Source of the DNA: Acidimicrobiaceae bacterium
Lineage (GTDB): Bacteria > Actinomycetota > Acidimicrobiia > Acidimicrobiales > RAAP-2
Length of the DNA stretch: 53,207 bases
Direction of reading: 5' to 3'
Assembly (NCBI GenBank): GCA_027306755.1
Contig: DAHUZE010000039.1
Location: forward strand, 1 to 53,207
The number at the start of each line of letters is the position of its first letter. Within the stretch, counting starts at the first letter, position 1. The translations under genes were made by a program, and so were the position numbers. Positions 50,709 to 53,207 of the stretch are shown piece by piece. Below the pieces are notes generated by a model, which was not told the DNA's origin, did no database searches, and worked only from the letters and a program-made list of their open reading frames with translations.

Positions 50709-53033
50709 ATGGCCCTGCAGCGCGCGCCCCTCGATGGCGACCTGCCGGCGGGACGCGACTCGAACGGTGGCGGCGCGCCGCTCTCCGGGGCCGCCGCCGG
50801 CTCCTCGCCCCCCTGCACCTCGCTCCCGTCCCCGGGGTCCGGGCCGGGGGCGACCGGTGACCGGCCGCTGACCGGTGAGCGCCGGACCGTCCCGGTGCGC
50901 GAGGCCATCGCCGCCTACGGCCCGGACCGGTACACGAACAAGGAGCTCTCACGCCTGGAGTTCCTGACACGGCTCCTGGACCTGTCGGCGGACACCCGCC
51001 TCCCGGTGCTCGAACAGGTGAAGTTCATGGCCATCTTCTCCGAGGGCCTGGACGAGTTCTTCCAGGTGCGGGTGGCGGGACTCCAGGACAAGCTGCTGGC
51101 CGGGGTGCGGGCGCGCTCGGTGGACGGGCTGCGGCCGGGCGAGCAGCTGGCCGCCATCCGGGGCAAGGTCGAGCGCCTGGTGGACCGCCAGGACCGCATC
51201 TTCCTCGACGTGCTGGTGCCGCGCCTGGCCGAGGCCGGCGTCCGCTGGTCCGACTGGTCGTCGCTGGACGACGACGACCGGGCCTACCTGGTGGACGTGT
51301 TCCACCGGGAGATCTACCCCGTCCTCACCCCGCTCGCGGTGGACCCGGGCCACCCGTTCCCCTACATCTCCAAGCTCTCGCTGAACCTGCTGGTGGAGGT
51401 GGGGGACCCGTCCACCGGGGACCGCCGGATCGCCCGGGTCAAGGTCCCGCCCGTCATCGCGCGCTTCGTGGTCATGCCCGACGGCGAGCGCTTCGTCCCC
51501 CTCGAGCAGGTCATCGCCGCCCATCTCGACACCCTGTTCCCGGGAATGACGATCGGCGAGCACGACACGTTCCGGGTGACCCGCAACGCGGACCTGGCCC
51601 TCGAGGAGGACGAGGCGGACGACCTCCTCGTCGCCGTCGAGATGGAGCTGCGCCGCCGGCGCTTCGGGAGCGCTGTCCGCCTGGAGGTCACCGCGGGTGC
51701 CGACGCGGAGCTGGTCGAGCGCCTCCGGGACGAGCTGGAGGTCCCCGCCGACGGGGTGTACCGCATGGACGCCCCGATCGACCTGTCGGGCCTGTGGGCC
51801 GTGTACGCCCTGGACCGTCCCGACCTCCATGCCGAGACGTGGACGCCCATGACGCCCCCCCACCTGGCTACGGCGGGCAACGCCCCCAAGGACCTCTTCG
51901 ACGTCCTTCGGGAGCGCGATGTCCTCGTGCACCACCCCTACGACTCCTTCGCCACCTCCGTGGAGGCCTTCGTGGCCCAGGCGGCCGACGACCCGGACGT
52001 CGTGGGGATCAAGCAGACCCTCTACCGGACGTCGGGGGATAGCCCCATCGTGGCCTCGCTGATCAATGCGGCCGGGGCCGGCAAGCAGGTGGCAGCCATC
52101 GTGGAGCTGAAGGCCCGCTTCGACGAGCAGGCCAACATCGGCTGGGCCCGGGCGCTGGAGGAGGCGGGTGTCCACGTCGTGTACGGCCTCGTCGGCTTGA
52201 AGACCCACTCCAAGACCGTGCTGGTGCTCCGGCGCGAGGACGACGGCATCCGGCGCTACTGCCACGTCGGGACGGGCAACTACAACTCCCGCACCGCAGC
52301 CGTCTACGAGGACCTCGGCCTGCTCACCTCCGACGCCGAGATCGGCGCGGACGTGGGCGACCTGTTCAACTACCTCACGGGGTTCAGCCGGCAGGCCGGC
52401 TACCGCCAGATCCTCGTGGCGCCGGTCACGCTCCGCCAGGGCATGCTCGACCTCATCGGTGAACAGGCTGCGGCCGGACCGGCCGGCCGCATCGTGCTGA
52501 AGGTCAACGGCCTGACCGATCCCGAGATGATCGACGCCCTCTACGGGGCTTCGCGCGCCGGCGTGCCCATCGATCTCGCGGTGCGGGGCCAGTGCAGCCT
52601 CCGCCCCGGCGTGCCCGGTCTGTCGGACACCATCTCGGTGCGCTCGATCGTGGGCGAGTTCCTCGAGCACTCCCGCATCTACCGGTTCGGCGGCACGCGG
52701 GACGACGTGCCGGACCGGGTGCCTCCCCCGGCCGGCCCCGGCCTGCCGCTGCAGCTCCACATCGGCTCGGCCGACCTGATGGAGCGCAACCTCGATCGCC
52801 GCATCGAGGTGCTGGCGCCGGTGCGCGATCCCGAGCTGCAGGCGCGCCTGCTCGAGATCCTCGACCTGGTGTTCGCCGACGACGTGAACACGTGGGTGCT
52901 CCGGGACCGGAGCTGGGAGCGGCTGTGGACGGTGCACGGGACCGACTCCCAGCGGCGCCTGAAGGAGCTGGCAGTCGAGCGGGCCCGCCGCCGGCGGGAC
53001 GTGGACTCCCGCCCCGCGGACGCCGAGCCCTGA
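50709..53033 (+). CDS. ppk: Polyphosphate kinase 1
   Basis: PPK1 reversibly builds polyphosphate from ATP. The 774-residue protein has a disordered N-terminus of about 70 residues, then YTNKELSRLEFLTRLLDLS (N domain), a head domain and two phospholipase D-like catalytic domains. The phosphorylated-histidine motif is in RYCHVGTGNYNSRTAAVYED, and the second conserved histidine is in GEFLEHSRIYRFG. IKQTLYRTSGDSPIV and NLDRRIEVLAPV are further signatures. ATG 50709 is used; GTG 50703 is possible. It ends in a palindrome shared with the convergent flippase-like gene. Confidence 0.94.
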   Translation: MALQRAPLDGDLPAGRDSNGGGAPLSGAAAGSSPPCTSLPSPGSGPGATGDRPLTGERRTVPVREAIAAYGPDRYTNKELSRLEFLTRLLDLSADTRLPVLEQVKFMAIFSEGLDEFFQVRVAGLQDKLLAGVRARSVDGLRPGEQLAAIRGKVERLVDRQDRIFLDVLVPRLAEAGVRWSDWSSLDDDDRAYLVDVFHREIYPVLTPLAVDPGHPFPYISKLSLNLLVEVGDPSTGDRRIARVKVPPVIARFVVMPDGERFVPLEQVIAAHLDTLFPGMTIGEHDTFRVTRNADLALEEDEADDLLVAVEMELRRRRFGSAVRLEVTAGADAELVERLRDELEVPADGVYRMDAPIDLSGLWAVYALDRPDLHAETWTPMTPPHLATAGNAPKDLFDVLRERDVLVHHPYDSFATSVEAFVAQAADDPDVVGIKQTLYRTSGDSPIVASLINAAGAGKQVAAIVELKARFDEQANIGWARALEEAGVHVVYGLVGLKTHSKTVLVLRREDDGIRRYCHVGTGNYNSRTAAVYEDLGLLTSDAEIGADVGDLFNYLTGFSRQAGYRQILVAPVTLRQGMLDLIGEQAAAGPAGRIVLKVNGLTDPEMIDALYGASRAGVPIDLAVRGQCSLRPGVPGLSDTISVRSIVGEFLEHSRIYRFGGTRDDVPDRVPPPAGPGLPLQLHIGSADLMERNLDRRIEVLAPVRDPELQARLLEILDLVFADDVNTWVLRDRSWERLWTVHGTDSQRRLKELAVERARRRRDVDSRPADAEP

Positions 53034-53042
53034 GCGCTCAGG
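53029..53042. terminator. Perfect 14-bp palindrome holding both convergent stop codons (ppk / flippase-like)
   Basis: CCTGAGCGCTCAGG contains the ppk TGA and, on the other strand, the TGA of the flippase-like gene. There is no loop or T-tract, so a terminator function is only a possibility. Confidence 0.3.
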
Positions 53043-53207
53043 AGGCTCCGGGGTCGGCCCGCGGCACATGGCGCGTGCCGGGCCTCCGGCGCAAGCCGTC
53101 CCGGCTGAAGCGCAGCGACAGGTAGCAGGCGCCCCCGGCCGGGATGGGCAGCCAGAAGTTGACCAGGCGGTAGGACAGCACGCCCAGGATGGCGACCGCC
53201 TTGGGGA
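53038..53207 (-). CDS. Lysylphosphatidylglycerol synthase TM region/flippase-like protein (C-terminal part)
   Basis: The minus-strand frame is open from the window edge to TGA at 53038-53040. It encodes a membrane helix, KAVAILGVLSYRLVNFWLPI, then PAGGACYLSLRFSRDGLRRRPG and a short polar end. The L-x-Y-R-L-V-N-F-W-L-P-I-P-x-G pattern is the usual last helix of the AglD2/UPF0104 flippase-like family. The N-terminal part lies beyond the window. Confidence 0.65.
   Translation of the reverse strand, partial: PKAVAILGVLSYRLVNFWLPIPAGGACYLSLRFSRDGLRRRPGTRHVPRADPGAS

Overview
The window is about 53 kb of very GC-rich, densely packed chromosomal DNA. It comes from an actinobacterium, and I infer an Acidimicrobiia-like or other deep-branching, non-model lineage. 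The evidence is a mycothiol ligase (MshC), a coenzyme F420 reductase, phosphatidylinositol-mannoside genes (pgsA, acyltransferase, pimA), a DUF222-HNH protein, many GTG/TTG starts, ATGA/GTGA stop-start overlaps and TANNNT -10 boxes. The backbone follows the mycobacterial order thrS, HIT, pgsA, acyltransferase, pimA, pdxS, pdxT, yebC, ruvCAB, yajC, secD, secF, relA, hisS, aspS, rarA, ruvX, mltG, aroE. It is therefore a conserved housekeeping region with a few insertions. There are no tRNA or rRNA genes, CRISPR arrays or IS elements, and no gene-free stretch above 300 bases.

Layout. 1-2.4 kb: a zinc/manganese-type ABC importer (ATPase and two permeases). 2.5-6.6 kb, minus strand: MarR regulator, CobL, a small basic protein and a type-B ABC exporter broken by one missing base. 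6.8-8.2 kb: DUF222-HNH gene with an SOS-like operator. 8.2-10.9 kb: FabI (minus), F420 reductase and MshC. 10.9-20.9 kb: thrS, HIT hydrolase, an EF-G-like GTPase (minus), pgsA, acyltransferase, pimA, an M48 peptidase and pyridoxal-phosphate synthase pdxST. 21-28.5 kb: yebC, ruvCAB, an orphan response regulator (minus), yajC-secD-secF. 28.5-35.1 kb: relA, hisS, aspS, rarA. 35.1-44 kb: a cytochrome oxidase cluster (ctaG, a CuA-like cupredoxin, ctaC, ctaD, ctaE, a 38-residue membrane peptide, a second ctaG-like gene), with ctaB, SCO1 and an unknown membrane protein on the opposite strand. 44-49.3 kb: two small membrane proteins, ruvX, mltG, aroE, a SEDS protein and a DUF151 protein. 49.3-53.2 kb: a second SEDS protein (minus), ppk, and the end of a flippase-like gene.

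Two themes stand out. First, many transcription-unit starts share one design: TANNNT 6-7 bases before the start codon, which implies leaderless mRNAs. At ruvC, the DUF222-HNH gene and pgsA the start codon also lies inside a near-consensus actinobacterial LexA box. At pdxS and ruvX, and more loosely at ctaG, the promoter leads into an 8-11 codon mini-ORF that ends on or just before the real gene. Second, the oxidase cluster is unusual. Subunit I lacks both the D-channel aspartate and the K-channel lysine and has two extra N-terminal helices. A separate protein carries a full CuA-type ligand set with altered spacing. The second CtaG has lost its conserved histidines. The cluster interrupts the usual rarA-ruvX neighbourhood, and alaS is absent from it.
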